Part shown: piece after piece, positions 1-8,351 of the stretch
How positions within the stretch are numbered: position 1 is the first letter of the stretch
Layout: each line of letters begins with the position of its first letter
DNA from: an uncultured Clostridium sp.
GTDB lineage: Bacteria > Bacillota > Clostridia > TANB77 > CAG-508
NCBI GenBank assembly: GCA_900552555.1
Contig: URZW01000004.1
Location: 25,260 to 89,259 of the forward strand
Length of the DNA: 64,000 bases
Direction: 5' to 3'
The notes under the pieces: generated by a model
What the model saw: the letters and a program-made list of their open reading frames with translations, nothing else
The model's database searches: none
Told to the model about the DNA's origin: nothing
Program-made: the position numbers and the translations under genes

Positions 1-271
1 TTTTATCTGATTTTGGCAATCCTTGAAATACTGTAATATCAATATTGCTTTCTACATGTTCTTTTATTTTTTGTTTTATTTTACATATTATATTATCTTT
101 TTCTAAATCTTGTATTTCACATAAAAAATTTTCTCCATTTTGACTATTGCATATTTGCAATTCGTCTCCTTGTTTTGCTCTTAAAACTTTTTTTATATGA
201 TTTACATCTTGTCCTAATATTATTATTTCATCTTTTTTTATTTGTTCATCTTTTACGAAAAATTTTGGCAT
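1..271 (-). CDS. rsmE: RsmE, 16S rRNA m3U1498 methyltransferase (N-terminal part, cut by window edge)
   Basis: The visible 90 residues begin MPKFFV and contain an N-terminal PUA-like region with HIKKVLRAKQGDEL. They then enter the start of the SPOUT domain at ITVFQGLPKSDK. This order and these phrases are typical of RsmE, which methylates U1498 of 16S rRNA using S-adenosylmethionine. The start is ATG at 271, preceded by AAAAGGAG at good spacing. The C-terminal catalytic knot lies outside the window, so integrity cannot be judged. It reads away from rpmE in the same direction, with about 137 bp between them. The family call is firm and based on recognition of the N-terminal pattern only. Confidence 0.85.
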   Translation of the reverse strand, partial: MPKFFVKDEQIKKDEIIILGQDVNHIKKVLRAKQGDELQICNSQNGENFLCEIQDLEKDNIICKIKQKIKEHVESNIDITVFQGLPKSDK

Positions 272-372
272 TTTTTTCTCCTTTTAGAGCTCTTGACTTC
301 TTTAAAATACTGTTTTTTTACTGTGTTCTTTTTTATTGTTTCGATTATATCATATGATTTTATTTTTTTCAA

Positions 373-400
373 CAAAAAAAGTAGCTTTTACAGCTACTTC
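373..400 (-). terminator. Intrinsic terminator after rpmE
   Basis: On the minus strand a stem AGTAGCT / AGCTACT with a short loop is followed by seven T residues, about 10 bp after the rpmE stop codon. This is a clear rho-independent terminator. Confidence 0.8.
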
Positions 401-408
401 GTATTGAC

Positions 409-609
409 TTATGCAAGTCCATATTTCTTTTTGAATTTATCTGCTCTACCACCAACTGTTTCTTGTCTTAAGTTACCTGTCCAATATGGATGACATTTTG
501 AGCAAACATCTACTTTTATATCTTTTTTTGTTGAACCAACTTCTATAACATTTCCACATGCACATGTAATTGTTGTTTGGTTGTATTCTGGATGTATTCC
601 TTCTTTCAT
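409..609 (-). CDS. rpmE: Ribosomal protein L31
   Basis: A 66-residue protein starting MKEGIHPEYNQTTITCACG and ending KKKYGLA, the expected length for bacterial L31 of the large ribosomal subunit. It carries the zinc-binding set of cysteines (CAC at 16-18 and CSKC at 36-39), so it is the zinc-containing C+ type. The open frame runs further upstream, but ATG at 609 is chosen because AGAGGTG stands just before it and because L31 proteins begin at this point. It appears to be a single-gene unit ended by its own terminator. Confidence 0.97.
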   Translation of the reverse strand: MKEGIHPEYNQTTITCACGNVIEVGSTKKDIKVDVCSKCHPYWTGNLRQETVGGRADKFKKKYGLA

Positions 610-686
610 TTCATTTTCACCTCTTTTTCGTTTTTTATAACATGACTGTTTTTTATAATAACATATTATCAAAAATTTTTCAAGTA

Positions 687-851
687 TTATTTTTGGGTAT
701 TATTATTTTTTCCTTCACTAAATATATATTGTGCTGATTGTAACATTTCTTTGTTTAATGATAACTTATGTACTAACTTACTCATAACATTGAATACACA
801 TGCTATTATTAATATTAACATTCCTATTTTTTTCCAATATTTCTTTAGCAT
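687..851 (-). CDS. Small single-pass membrane protein, unknown function
   Basis: A 54-residue protein starting MLKKYWKKIGMLILIIACV. A basic N-terminus is followed by one hydrophobic segment (about residues 9-25) and a polar C-terminal tail ending NNNTQK. A longer frame exists, but ATG at 851 is preceded by AAAAGGAG seven bases upstream, so I take that start. I do not recognise a family. The good ribosome-binding site and typical codon use support a real gene. It could be a small membrane modulator, but nothing in the context assigns a role. Confidence 0.6.
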   Translation of the reverse strand: MLKKYWKKIGMLILIIACVFNVMSKLVHKLSLNKEMLQSAQYIFSEGKNNNTQK

Positions 852-1052
852 ATTTTTTCTCCTTTTCAAAATAATACATGTATATTATACTTTTATTTTT
901 TCAAAATGTCAAGAAAAAAATTTTCACTAATAAAACAGGGCCCTAAAATATTCTTACTGAATTTTAACAAAATATTGGAGCAGAAAACTTTCAAAGTTTT
1001 CCACCCCAACTATTGAATTTCAGCCTTTATTAAATTTCACATTTACTACTAT

Positions 1053-2213
1053 TTACATAGCTCTTCTATATAATTCAATAAAATCTTCTTTACTTACATC
1101 TCTCGGATTACCTGGTTTACAAGGATCTTGCATTGCTTTATCTGCAAGCATTTCAAAATCTTCTTCTCTTGTACCATAATCTTTAATTGTTTGTGTAATA
1201 CCAACTGCTTTAGAAAGTTCACTAATCATCCATACAAATGTATTAATAACATCTTGGTCATTTAAGTGAGCAGCATCTGGTCTACCAATTTCGCATAAAA
1301 TTTCTCTAAATCTTTGTGCTGTTTCTGGGTTTTCTCCATTAAATCTCATAACTGTTGGTAAAAGCATAGCATTTGCAATTCCGTGTGGTGTATCATATAC
1401 AGCACCCAATTGATGTGCCATTGAGTGAACAATTCCAAGGCCTACATTTGAAAATCCCATACCTGCAATATATTGAGCCATTCCCATCATTTCAACAGCT
1501 TTTGGTTCTTTATCATTTACAGCTGCTGGTAGGTATTTGAATATTAATTTTATAGCCTTCATATGGAACATATCAGACATTTCATTATGTGCTTTTGTGA
1601 TATATCCTTCTACTGCATGTGTTAAAGCATCCATTCCTGTTGCTGCAGCAAGTGATTTTGGCATTGACGCCATTAATTCTGAATCAACTATTGCTACAAT
1701 TGGAATATCATTAGGGTCTACACATACCATTTTAATTTTTCTTTCTTCGTCTGTTATAACATAGTTTATTGTTACTTCTGATGCTGTTCCTGCTGTTGTT
1801 GGTAATGCTATCATTGGCATTCCCTTATTAACTGTATTTGATAATCCATTTAGAGATTTGATATCTGCTCTATCTGGGTTTGTCATTACAATTGAAATTC
1901 CTTTTGCAGTGTCCATACTTGAACCACCACCAACTGCAACTATTACATCTGCTCCTGATGCTTTACATGCTGCTACACCGTCTGTTACATTTTTAATTGT
2001 TGGATTTGGTTTGATTTCGTCATATAATGAGTATTCAATTCCTGCATCTGTTAATACTTTTTCAACTTTTGCAGTAACTCCTGCTACTACTAATGGTTTA
2101 TCTGTAACCAAAAATACTTTTTTGAATTTTCCTTTCTTAATCTCCTCTGCTAGTACCTCTCTTGAATTGTTTCCAAAATATGATGTTTCGTTTAAAACAA
2201 ATCTTATTGCCAT
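1053..2213 (-). CDS. Iron-containing alcohol dehydrogenase (FucO / 1,3-propanediol dehydrogenase type)
   Basis: A full-length 386-residue group III alcohol dehydrogenase, reducing an aldehyde such as lactaldehyde or 3-hydroxypropanal with NADH, or the reverse. The NAD-binding motif GGGSSMDTAKG lies at 96-105. The phrase TTAGTASEV is at 139-147. The metal ligands are Asp195 and His199 in GMDALTHAVEGY, plus His263 and His277, matching the FucO arrangement. It is transcribed alone from a recognisable sigma-A promoter and is probably a fermentative electron-sink enzyme. The exact substrate cannot be told from sequence. YqhD/BDH-type enzymes are less likely because the spacing and length match FucO. 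Confidence 0.92.
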   Translation of the reverse strand: MAIRFVLNETSYFGNNSREVLAEEIKKGKFKKVFLVTDKPLVVAGVTAKVEKVLTDAGIEYSLYDEIKPNPTIKNVTDGVAACKASGADVIVAVGGGSSMDTAKGISIVMTNPDRADIKSLNGLSNTVNKGMPMIALPTTAGTASEVTINYVITDEERKIKMVCVDPNDIPIVAIVDSELMASMPKSLAAATGMDALTHAVEGYITKAHNEMSDMFHMKAIKLIFKYLPAAVNDKEPKAVEMMGMAQYIAGMGFSNVGLGIVHSMAHQLGAVYDTPHGIANAMLLPTVMRFNGENPETAQRFREILCEIGRPDAAHLNDQDVINTFVWMISELSKAVGITQTIKDYGTREEDFEMLADKAMQDPCKPGNPRDVSKEDFIELYRRAM

Positions 2214-2248
2214 TTTTTATTCCTCCTTCGTATTTAAAATCTAGTTTG

Positions 2249-2277
2249 ATTATATCAATAAAATTTTTTTTCTACAA
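2249..2277 (-). promoter_or_regulatory. Sigma-A promoter of the iron alcohol dehydrogenase gene
   Basis: On the minus strand TTGTAG (-35, 2272-2277) and a perfect TATAAT (-10, 2249-2254) are separated by 17 bp, about 35 bp ahead of the gene. Upstream (2281-2325) lie several TTGTNA half-sites, all in the same orientation. Confidence 0.7.
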
Positions 2278-2374
2278 TAGTTTTTACACAATTTTCACAA
2301 TTGTAACAAAATTGCGTTAACAAATTATATTAATTTTTTACTGTTGAAATTAATATAAGATTTTTTTAAGAAGC

Positions 2375-2430
2375 AGGACTGTCCCTTAATCCCTTTTTGC
2401 AGGGATTTTAAGGAACGTCCCTAAATCCCT
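2375..2430. repeat. Palindromic intergenic repeat (GGGACGTTCC / AGGGACAGTCC type)
   Basis: GGGACAGTCC-like and GGGACGTTCC-like boxes flank a loop with GGGATTNAGGG palindromes, ending at the stop codon of the phosphofructokinase gene. A partial relative (GGGGGACGGGTCTTTAATCCC) lies at 44069-44100. It resembles REP-type elements. Confidence 0.6.
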
Positions 2431-3575
2431 CAGTCGCCTAAATTAATACCTACACTTCTTGCTGTTTTTACTAAATCGTCATCCATAGTAACTTTTCTTT
2501 GATTGCTTACAGCTGTGTTTCCAGAAACCGCTCCAATCTCTTTATTTTGACCAACAACATCTTCTAATGATGCATAATCTATTTTTCCATTTTTTATAAC
2601 AACCAAATTTCCAAATTTTCCCTCAATTGCCATTCTCATTGCAGCAGTACCATATTTTGTTGACAAAACTCTGTCAAATGCTGTAGGTGTTCCGCCTCTT
2701 TGCATATAACCAAGTGTAGTATTTCTAGCCTCTAAACCTGTTAATTCTTGTAATTGTTTTGCAACTTTTTCACCAACTCCACCAAGTTTTGTATTATCAA
2801 CACCTTTACCATTATCTCTTACATTTTCAACAGTAATTTCTCCATCTTTTGGTTTAGCACCTTCTGCAACAACAACAATATCAAAATTTTTACCTCTTTT
2901 TTGTCTATTTCTAATTTTATCCGCTACTTTGTTAATATCATATGGAATTTCTGGAATTAATGCAACATCTGCGCCACCTGCAATCGCTGACTCTAATGCT
3001 ATCCATCCGGCATATCTTCCCATAACTTCCAATACCATAATTCTGTGATGTGTTTCACCTGTTGTATGGAGTCTATCAAGTGCTTCCATTGCAACAGATA
3101 CTGCAGTATTATATCCAAAAGTAATTTCTGTACAAGCAACATCATTATCAATTGTTTTTGGAACTCCTATTACATTTACACCTTTTGTAGCAAAATCTCT
3201 AGCAGATTTTTGTGTGCCATCTCCACCTAGTGTGAAGATACAGTCAAATCCATCTTTTTTAATATTTTCTACACATACATCAGATAAATCTTTGTATTCA
3301 ACTGTTCCATCTTCATTTGTAATTTTATAATTAAATACATTTGCATTTGTAGAAGAACCTATTATTGAACCACCTTTTGGTAATATTCCTTCTGCATTCC
3401 CATCTTCTGCTGTACTTAATCTTTCATATTTATTCTTTAATAGACCATTATATCCATCTATAAATCCATAACATTCTATATCATGATTTTCTGCTGTCTT
3501 AACTATTCCTCTTATTACAGCATTAAAACCTGCTACATCTCCACCATTTGCCAATATTGCAACTTTTTTAATCAT
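2430..3575 (-). CDS. pfkA: 6-phosphofructokinase, mixed ATP/PPi-type motifs
   Basis: A 381-residue phosphofructokinase of glycolysis (fructose-6-phosphate to fructose-1,6-bisphosphate). It has the glycine loop GGDVAG (11-16), GGDGT (117-121) and the catalytic PKTIDND (139-145), followed by MGRYAGWIA. Glycine after GGD is the ATP-enzyme signature, whereas lysine in PKTIDND is typical of the PPi-dependent/group III branch. It therefore belongs to the mixed clade, and its phosphoryl donor needs testing. ATG at 3575 is chosen over an upstream in-frame ATG because AATGGAGGAATTTAAAATG places GGAGG correctly. A repeat element abuts the stop codon. Confidence 0.93.
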   Translation of the reverse strand: MIKKVAILANGGDVAGFNAVIRGIVKTAENHDIECYGFIDGYNGLLKNKYERLSTAEDGNAEGILPKGGSIIGSSTNANVFNYKITNEDGTVEYKDLSDVCVENIKKDGFDCIFTLGGDGTQKSARDFATKGVNVIGVPKTIDNDVACTEITFGYNTAVSVAMEALDRLHTTGETHHRIMVLEVMGRYAGWIALESAIAGGADVALIPEIPYDINKVADKIRNRQKRGKNFDIVVVAEGAKPKDGEITVENVRDNGKGVDNTKLGGVGEKVAKQLQELTGLEARNTTLGYMQRGGTPTAFDRVLSTKYGTAAMRMAIEGKFGNLVVIKNGKIDYASLEDVVGQNKEIGAVSGNTAVSNQRKVTMDDDLVKTARSVGINLGD

Positions 3576-3602
3576 TTTAAATTCCTCCATTCAATTTATT
3601 TT

Positions 3603-4124
3603 TTATTCTAAAAGACTTTTTATTTCTTCATCTGATTTTAGTTCTTTTGTCAAAAATTGAAAAGCTCTTTTATCCTGTTTTACTGCAATTTCTGCAATTT
3701 CTTTATCATTTCTTAATCTATAACTTGCAAACTTCACAATTAAGCCTTTATTAGTAACTGCCGCTTTTACAACCTCTTTGTCATCTCTTAATTTTTCACT
3801 TGCAAAATATAAAGTTTGTCCATATGTTTTTACACTTGCCATTATTACATCTTTGTCTGCTCTTAGTCTATCTGATGCATAACATGCAGTCCATGGTGCT
3901 CCTTTTATTGCAAGTAGCATCAAATCTTTGTTGTCTTTTAAACGGTCAGATACAAATTCCATTGACTCACCATCTTGTTCAAGTGCTGTCTTTACTACTT
4001 CTTCATCATCATGAAATTCAGGTGCTGCAAATTCCAAAAGTTTCCCTTTATCTTTTACTGCCTGAAGCACATATTCTCTGTTATTACAATTTTTTTTCAT
4101 TTCTGTTACATCTGGATCTTCCAT
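3603..4124 (-). CDS. DUF4116 repeat protein
   Basis: A 173-residue protein made of about three copies of a roughly 49-residue unit. Each copy contains a phrase like DREVVKAAVxxxGxxLxFAS(D/E)KLRDDKEVV, for example ASEKLRDDKEVVKAA and ASYRLRNDKEIAEIA. This is the DUF4116 helical repeat, found in bacteria and protists and of unknown function. It has no signal peptide or membrane segment, so it is likely cytosolic. The start at 4124 has AGAGGG eight bases upstream. It lies 12 bp after trmB and 27 bp before pfkA, probably co-transcribed. Confidence 0.8.
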   Translation of the reverse strand: MEDPDVTEMKKNCNNREYVLQAVKDKGKLLEFAAPEFHDDEEVVKTALEQDGESMEFVSDRLKDNKDLMLLAIKGAPWTACYASDRLRADKDVIMASVKTYGQTLYFASEKLRDDKEVVKAAVTNKGLIVKFASYRLRNDKEIAEIAVKQDKRAFQFLTKELKSDEEIKSLLE

Positions 4125-4136
4125 TTCAACAACCCT

Positions 4137-4847
4137 CTATTCTTTTACATTATTTTCCAAAATGTCCTTTTCAGAACCGTCCCCAAAAGGACATTTTGCA
4201 ATCAATGCCTTAATCTTAATTCCCTGTTCTGAAAACATTTTCTCATGCTCTGTTTCTATATTATTTTTAAAAATTGGTTCTTTATGCAAATCATAAGTTT
4301 TTGATACTATTTCAAAACCACTTTCTTCAAAATATATTAAACTTGAATTAAATAAATCGTCGTCATCTGTTTTAAAATAAACTTCTCCGTTTTCTGCCAA
4401 AAATTGTTTATATTTTTCAAGTTGTCTAGTATGTGTAAGTCTTTTCTTTCTATGCTTTCCCTTTGGCCAAGGATTGCAAAAATTTATATATATTCTTTGA
4501 ATATTGTCTGTTTTGTCTAAAATCATTGGTATTCTTTCAATATCAAATCTTGTTAGAACAACATTGTTTGGTTCAATATTTTTTTCTTGATATACTTGTT
4601 CTACATTTCTTTTTGCTAACCCAAGCATTGCATCAACTAAATCTATTGCTATATAGTTAATATCTAAATTGCTTGATGCTAAATTTGATATAAATTGTCC
4701 CTTTCCACATCCTAGTTCCAAATGTATTGGATTATTTGAATTTTTGAAAAATTCTTTCCATTTTCCTTTCCATTCTTCTGGGTTGTCTATATAAAATTTA
4801 CTTGCTTCTAGTTCTGGTCTTGCCCATTTTTTGTATCTTATTCGCAT
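4137..4847 (-). CDS. trmB: tRNA (guanine-N7-)-methyltransferase TrmB
   Basis: A 236-residue enzyme that methylates G46 in the variable loop of tRNA. The SAM-binding motif LELGCGKGQF (about 62-71), FCNPWPKGKHRKKRL (about 122-137) and the late FKTDDDDLF are diagnostic. The last about 20 codons (from KCPFGDGSEKD) are derived from a REP-like palindrome that overlaps the 3' end of the gene, so the C-terminal tail is not conserved family sequence. The catalytic core is complete. Confidence 0.95.
   Translation of the reverse strand: MRIRYKKWARPELEASKFYIDNPEEWKGKWKEFFKNSNNPIHLELGCGKGQFISNLASSNLDINYIAIDLVDAMLGLAKRNVEQVYQEKNIEPNNVVLTRFDIERIPMILDKTDNIQRIYINFCNPWPKGKHRKKRLTHTRQLEKYKQFLAENGEVYFKTDDDDLFNSSLIYFEESGFEIVSKTYDLHKEPIFKNNIETEHEKMFSEQGIKIKALIAKCPFGDGSEKDILENNVKE
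4159..4198. repeat. REP-like palindrome inside the trmB 3' end
   Basis: AAAATGTCC and GGACATTTT form the outer inverted repeat around the core GAACCGTCCCC. The same core recurs at least six more times in the window. Confidence 0.8.
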
Positions 4848-5023
4848 TTTATTTTTCCTTCCTTAACATTTTTTAGTGTTATAATTTTTTATTCTGCTAT
4901 TATTTTTGTTTTACCTTAGTTTTCCGTATCAAATTATATACATATTTATAAAAAAAGTAAAGTAAAAATTTGTATTTTTTCCACTTTCCTGTTACAATAT
5001 TGTATATTATGAAGGAGCAAAAA

Positions 5024-5896
5024 ATGGAAATAAATTATGAAATAAAAAACAACACACAAACAATTAATAATACATTACAAAATGAACTAAAAATATCATC
5101 AAGACTATTATATAAATTAATAAAACTAAATAAAATAGAACTCAACCATCAACCATGTGACACACGAAAAATAAGCAATTCTGGAGATATTTTAACATTC
5201 AACTTTGATTATGAAGAGGATAATTCAAATATTGTACCAACAAAAATGGCTTTAAATATTGTATTTGAAGATGACTGGCTTTTGATTGTAAATAAACCTG
5301 CTGGAATTGCAATACATCCTTCAGTTTTGCATTACTCTGATTCTTTGTGTAATGGTATAAAATTCTATTTTGATAAAATTGGTTTAAAGAAAAAAATAAG
5401 ACCTGTTAATAGGCTTGACCTAAACACATCAGGCTTAGTTGTATTTGCAAAATGTGAATATATTCAAGAATGTTTAATTAATCAAATGAAAAATAATCAA
5501 TTTAAAAAAGATTACTTAGCTGTTTGTACTGGAATTTTTAAAGAAAAAAATAGTACAATTAATTTACCTATTGCAAGAAAAGAAAATAGTATTATTGAAA
5601 GATGCATTTCTGAAAATGGTCAAACTGCAATAACTCATTATACAGTTTTAAAAGAATTTGATAATTATTCTTTAGTTAAATGTTCTTTGGAGACTGGCAG
5701 GACACATCAAATTAGGGTTCATATGTCTGCTATCGGTCATCCTTTGCTTGGTGATAGTTTATACGGCTCTATTTCTGATTTAATTAATAGACAGGCTTTG
5801 CATTGCTATAATTTGCAGTTTATTCATCCTGTTTATAATAATGATTTGAATTTTTTTGGTGAGTTACCTAACGATTTTAAAATTTTTGATTTTTAA
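5024..5896 (+). CDS. RluA-family pseudouridine synthase
   Basis: A 290-residue protein converting uridine to pseudouridine in rRNA or tRNA. It has an N-terminal S4-like RNA-binding region (about 20-75). The catalytic motif RPVNRLDLNTSGLVVFAK contains the catalytic Asp; the usual His-Arg-Leu-Asp is Asn-Arg-Leu-Asp here. The later ETGRTHQIRVHM motif is also present. ATG at 5024 is used because GAAGGAG precedes it, and the upstream extension is hydrophobic and lacks a Shine-Dalgarno. It could be an RluD/YhcT/YlyB-type enzyme; the target base cannot be decided. It converges with the toxin-antitoxin pair and its 3' end overlaps the toxin gene by 4 bp. Confidence 0.9.
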   Translation: MEINYEIKNNTQTINNTLQNELKISSRLLYKLIKLNKIELNHQPCDTRKISNSGDILTFNFDYEEDNSNIVPTKMALNIVFEDDWLLIVNKPAGIAIHPSVLHYSDSLCNGIKFYFDKIGLKKKIRPVNRLDLNTSGLVVFAKCEYIQECLINQMKNNQFKKDYLAVCTGIFKEKNSTINLPIARKENSIIERCISENGQTAITHYTVLKEFDNYSLVKCSLETGRTHQIRVHMSAIGHPLLGDSLYGSISDLINRQALHCYNLQFIHPVYNNDLNFFGELPNDFKIFDF

Positions 5897-6189
5897 TATT
5901 TATTATTTTGTCTTGAATCTAAAATTGTATCTATGTAAATATTGTTATTTACTATAAAATATATTAGAATATACCTTTTTTCAATAACCATCTTTCTTAT
6001 TGAAGGTGGTTTTTCTCTTTTTGAATTTAATTTTCTTCCTAATTTAGGATAATACTTTAATATAATTATGTACTCTTTAAATGTCTGTTTTAATTTTATC
6101 GCTGCTTTTATACTTACTTTACTTAAAAATGATATATTTGCTTTTATCATATTATAAGCATTATTGGTTAAATAAATATTATACTTCAT
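5893..6189 (-). CDS. ParE/RelE-superfamily toxin
   Basis: A 98-residue basic protein starting MKYNIYLTNNAYNMIKANISFL with a C-terminal strand pattern KMVIEKRYILIYFIVNNNIYIDTILDSRQ. This is the usual RelE/ParE fold layout: an early helix pair, then KRYILIYF and the I-x-x-I-L-x-S-R-Q-N-N end. The start at 6189 overlaps the upstream gene's stop by 11 bp and has TTGGAGC before it, typical translational coupling of a toxin to its antitoxin. It probably inhibits gyrase (ParE) or cleaves mRNA (RelE). Which cannot be settled from sequence. Confidence 0.75.
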   Translation of the reverse strand: MKYNIYLTNNAYNMIKANISFLSKVSIKAAIKLKQTFKEYIIILKYYPKLGRKLNSKREKPPSIRKMVIEKRYILIYFIVNNNIYIDTILDSRQNNKY

Positions 6190-6424
6190 AATTTTGCTCC
6201 AAAATTGCATTGTCAATTATATCTTGTATTTCATTAAAAACAGCATCTTCAGGATAATATACTAATTTTCCTAACTTCAAGTTTCTTATATCTACTTGAA
6301 TATTATTAATTAATTTTCTCATACCCTTTTTACCAACAATAGACATTATATCTTCATCAAATATCTCTAATCTTCTTGTCAATATCATTCCTCCTTTATT
6401 TTGAAAACCAACAATTCTCTTCAA
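6179..6424 (-). CDS. Antitoxin partner of the ParE/RelE-like toxin
   Basis: An 81-residue protein ending IDNAILEQNYEV, directly upstream of and overlapping the toxin gene, which is the standard antitoxin position. I do not recognise its DNA-binding class; the middle (MRKLINNIQVDIRNLKLGKLVYYPEDAVFNE) is mostly helical. Two non-ATG starts compete: TTG at 6424 behind GGGAGG, and a later TTG about 13 codons in behind AAAGGAGG. Both ribosome sites are good, so the N-terminus is uncertain. Confidence 0.65.
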   Translation of the reverse strand: MKRIVGFQNKGGMILTRRLEIFDEDIMSIVGKKGMRKLINNIQVDIRNLKLGKLVYYPEDAVFNEIQDIIDNAILEQNYEV

Positions 6425-6456
6425 ATTAATTACCTCCCTAAAATAAAATCAGAAAT

Positions 6457-6802
6457 AGAGAGCAAATCTGTAAGCCGGGTTCTGTCTTTTAAAATAGTCA
6501 TTTATCTAGGACATATATTGCTATATGCCTCAAGCCACGCAATTCAAGAAGGCGTCGAGCAGACTTAATCTTCTTTATTAGGTGTTGCTCCAGATGGGGT
6601 TTACACAGCATTCTATGTCACCATAGAACCGGTGAGCTCTTACCTCGCCTTTTCATCCTTACCCATACGGGCGGTTATTTTCTGTTGCACTTTCCTTATG
6701 GTTACCCACACTAGACGTTATCTAGCATCATTGCTCTATGGAGCCCGGACTTTCCTCTCGTAGTTCCTTTCGGAAGTTACCAGCGACTATTCAATTTACT
6801 CT
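6457..6802 (-). ncRNA. rnpB: RNase P RNA, bacterial class A
   Basis: Read on the minus strand, the 5' part holds GAGGAAAGTCCGGGCTCC and the 3' part ACAGAACCCGGCTTA, both universal RNase P RNA blocks. The ends pair as helix P1 (AGAGTAAAT with ATTTGCTCT), which fixes the termini to within a few bases and gives about 346 nt. This ribozyme matures the 5' ends of tRNAs with protein RnpA. Confidence 0.96.
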
Positions 6803-6814
6803 TTGAAAATTATA

Positions 6815-7771
6815 TCACATATTTTCTAATTCTTCCAGTAAATTTTTATATTTTATCAAAAAAATATCTTTTTCTTTTAATTCAATTGCTCCCTGTAACT
6901 CTTTTAACATAATATATGCCTTATTTATATTATATTTATTTTTTTGTATTTCAGAACTTTCAGCCAATTTTGAAAACTCCTGTAATGCATCATTTGCATA
7001 ATCAGAAATATTTTCCCAATCCTCTTCATCTAGAATACTATACGCCCTAAAAATATCATTCTTTGTTTTAATAACTACCTTTTCTTTTTCATCGTCTGTA
7101 CATTCTTCAACAAACTTTGACAAATAACCATATAAACTAGACAATTCTTTTAATGTATCTTTTTTATTTTCATCATTTATTGCTTTTGTTAATTTATCAA
7201 ACTCTCTATTAAAATTCGTTATTTCTTCTTTGTTTATATTTGTTTTATATAAATCTAAAATTGCAGGATATAATGATGTGTACATTTTTTCGGTTTCGTT
7301 CTTTATTTGTTTCCAATTTACTTCAGTGTCTCTTGTTAGTATTCCTTTTTCTTCTATATTATATTTCTTTTTATTTTCTTGCACATTTTCATTGCTCTTT
7401 TCAGAAGAACTTGAAGAGCCATCTTTTTTTGAATCTCCGCTTTTCTGAGAGCTATCATCCTTTTTTGAGTTTCCATCTTCTGCAGGACTATCTTCTGACT
7501 TTTTTCCAGTTGTATCTTCTTTATTTGTTTCTGTTGTATTTTCTTCTTCTTTTGGTTCTGTAACTGAAATTGTATAATTTTCAAATTTGATATTATTTAT
7601 TTCATTAAATAAATCAGTAAATTTGTTATCAAAATACTTTATTGAGCTTAATGATTTTTCTTGTATTTTTTCTTGTGACTCGTCTTTCCCTGATACTTTA
7701 TACACTAAAAAAATTGATAATAAAATTACTATTATTAGGAATATATATGCAATTCTTGCGTACTTTTTCAA
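6815..7771 (-). CDS. Membrane-anchored protein with acidic, serine-rich linker, unknown function
   Basis: A 318-residue protein. It starts MKKYARIAYIFLIIVILLSIFLVY, an N-terminal membrane anchor with the rest predicted outside. Residues about 75-135 are a low-complexity Glu/Lys/Ser/Asp/Thr linker, followed by a mostly helical C-terminal domain of about 170 residues rich in Lys, Glu and Leu. Translation starts at TTG (7771) behind GGGAGG. I do not recognise the family. It sits directly upstream of the RNase P RNA in the same direction, so transcription may run into rnpB. Confidence 0.6.
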   Translation of the reverse strand: MKKYARIAYIFLIIVILLSIFLVYKVSGKDESQEKIQEKSLSSIKYFDNKFTDLFNEINNIKFENYTISVTEPKEEENTTETNKEDTTGKKSEDSPAEDGNSKKDDSSQKSGDSKKDGSSSSSEKSNENVQENKKKYNIEEKGILTRDTEVNWKQIKNETEKMYTSLYPAILDLYKTNINKEEITNFNREFDKLTKAINDENKKDTLKELSSLYGYLSKFVEECTDDEKEKVVIKTKNDIFRAYSILDEEDWENISDYANDALQEFSKLAESSEIQKNKYNINKAYIMLKELQGAIELKEKDIFLIKYKNLLEELENM

Positions 7772-8028
7772 ATTTTAACCTCCCTTTATGTTACATTTTG
7801 GAAAAAAATTATTTAAATATTTTAATTTATTTATCCCAAATTATAACCTTTATTGATTTCAATATTATTTTTATTATTTGCTTTTTTTTATAAAGTATTC
7901 CAAATAAATTTTATATGTATATTTTTTTTTATAAATAATATACTAATTTAATAGAATAAGATTTTAATTTTTTGCTGTTAATTAATTCATAAAAAAATTT
8001 GTAATACATAAAAGGAGTTATTAATTTT

Positions 8029-8307
8029 ATGGTTTCAGTTAATTTATATAGTGAAGATTCAAAAGAATTAGAAGAATTTTTAAGTTTATTTTATAATTCA
8101 ACATTTAATATAAATAATGTTTTAAATTGGGAACATAAATACGAAAATCCAATTGAAATAGCCGGGATTATTGGTGCATTTGTTGATAATATTGAAAAAT
8201 TTAAAATTATGATGTGGATATCTTTAGATAAAGGTGTATATATACATGTAACTAACGAAAATGCCAATAATCTTATTAAATATTTATTTGAAAGATATCC
8301 ATATTAA
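8029..8307 (+). CDS. Conserved-looking small cytosolic protein, unknown
   Basis: A 92-residue acidic protein with no signal or membrane segment, starting MVSVNLYSEDSKELEEFLSLFY. AAAAGGAG stands upstream and a hairpin follows the stop. The alternating strand-helix pattern (an N-terminal strand, IEIAGIIGAFVDNIEKFKIMMWISLDKGVYIHV, then a helix) suggests a small alpha/beta fold. I cannot name the family. It is convergent with the zinc-ribbon gene. Confidence 0.6.
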   Translation: MVSVNLYSEDSKELEEFLSLFYNSTFNINNVLNWEHKYENPIEIAGIIGAFVDNIEKFKIMMWISLDKGVYIHVTNENANNLIKYLFERYPY

Positions 8308-8308
8308 A

Positions 8309-8345
8309 AAAGAATTTCTAATGGCTTTATACTATAGAAATTCTT
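8309..8345. terminator. Bidirectional hairpin terminator
   Basis: AAAGAATTTCTA and TAGAAATTCTTT form a 12-bp perfect stem between two convergent genes. The T-run is best on the minus-strand side. Confidence 0.7.
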
Positions 8346-8351
8346 TAAATA

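Noticed and set aside
972..996. Palindrome GAAAACTTTCAAAGTTTTC as terminator of the alcohol dehydrogenase gene
   Set aside because: The stem is there, but no T-run follows on the minus strand, so I do not call it.
2281..2330. Possible Rex operator before the alcohol dehydrogenase gene
   Set aside because: TTGTNA half-sites are present but all in one orientation; no palindrome of the Rex type is seen.
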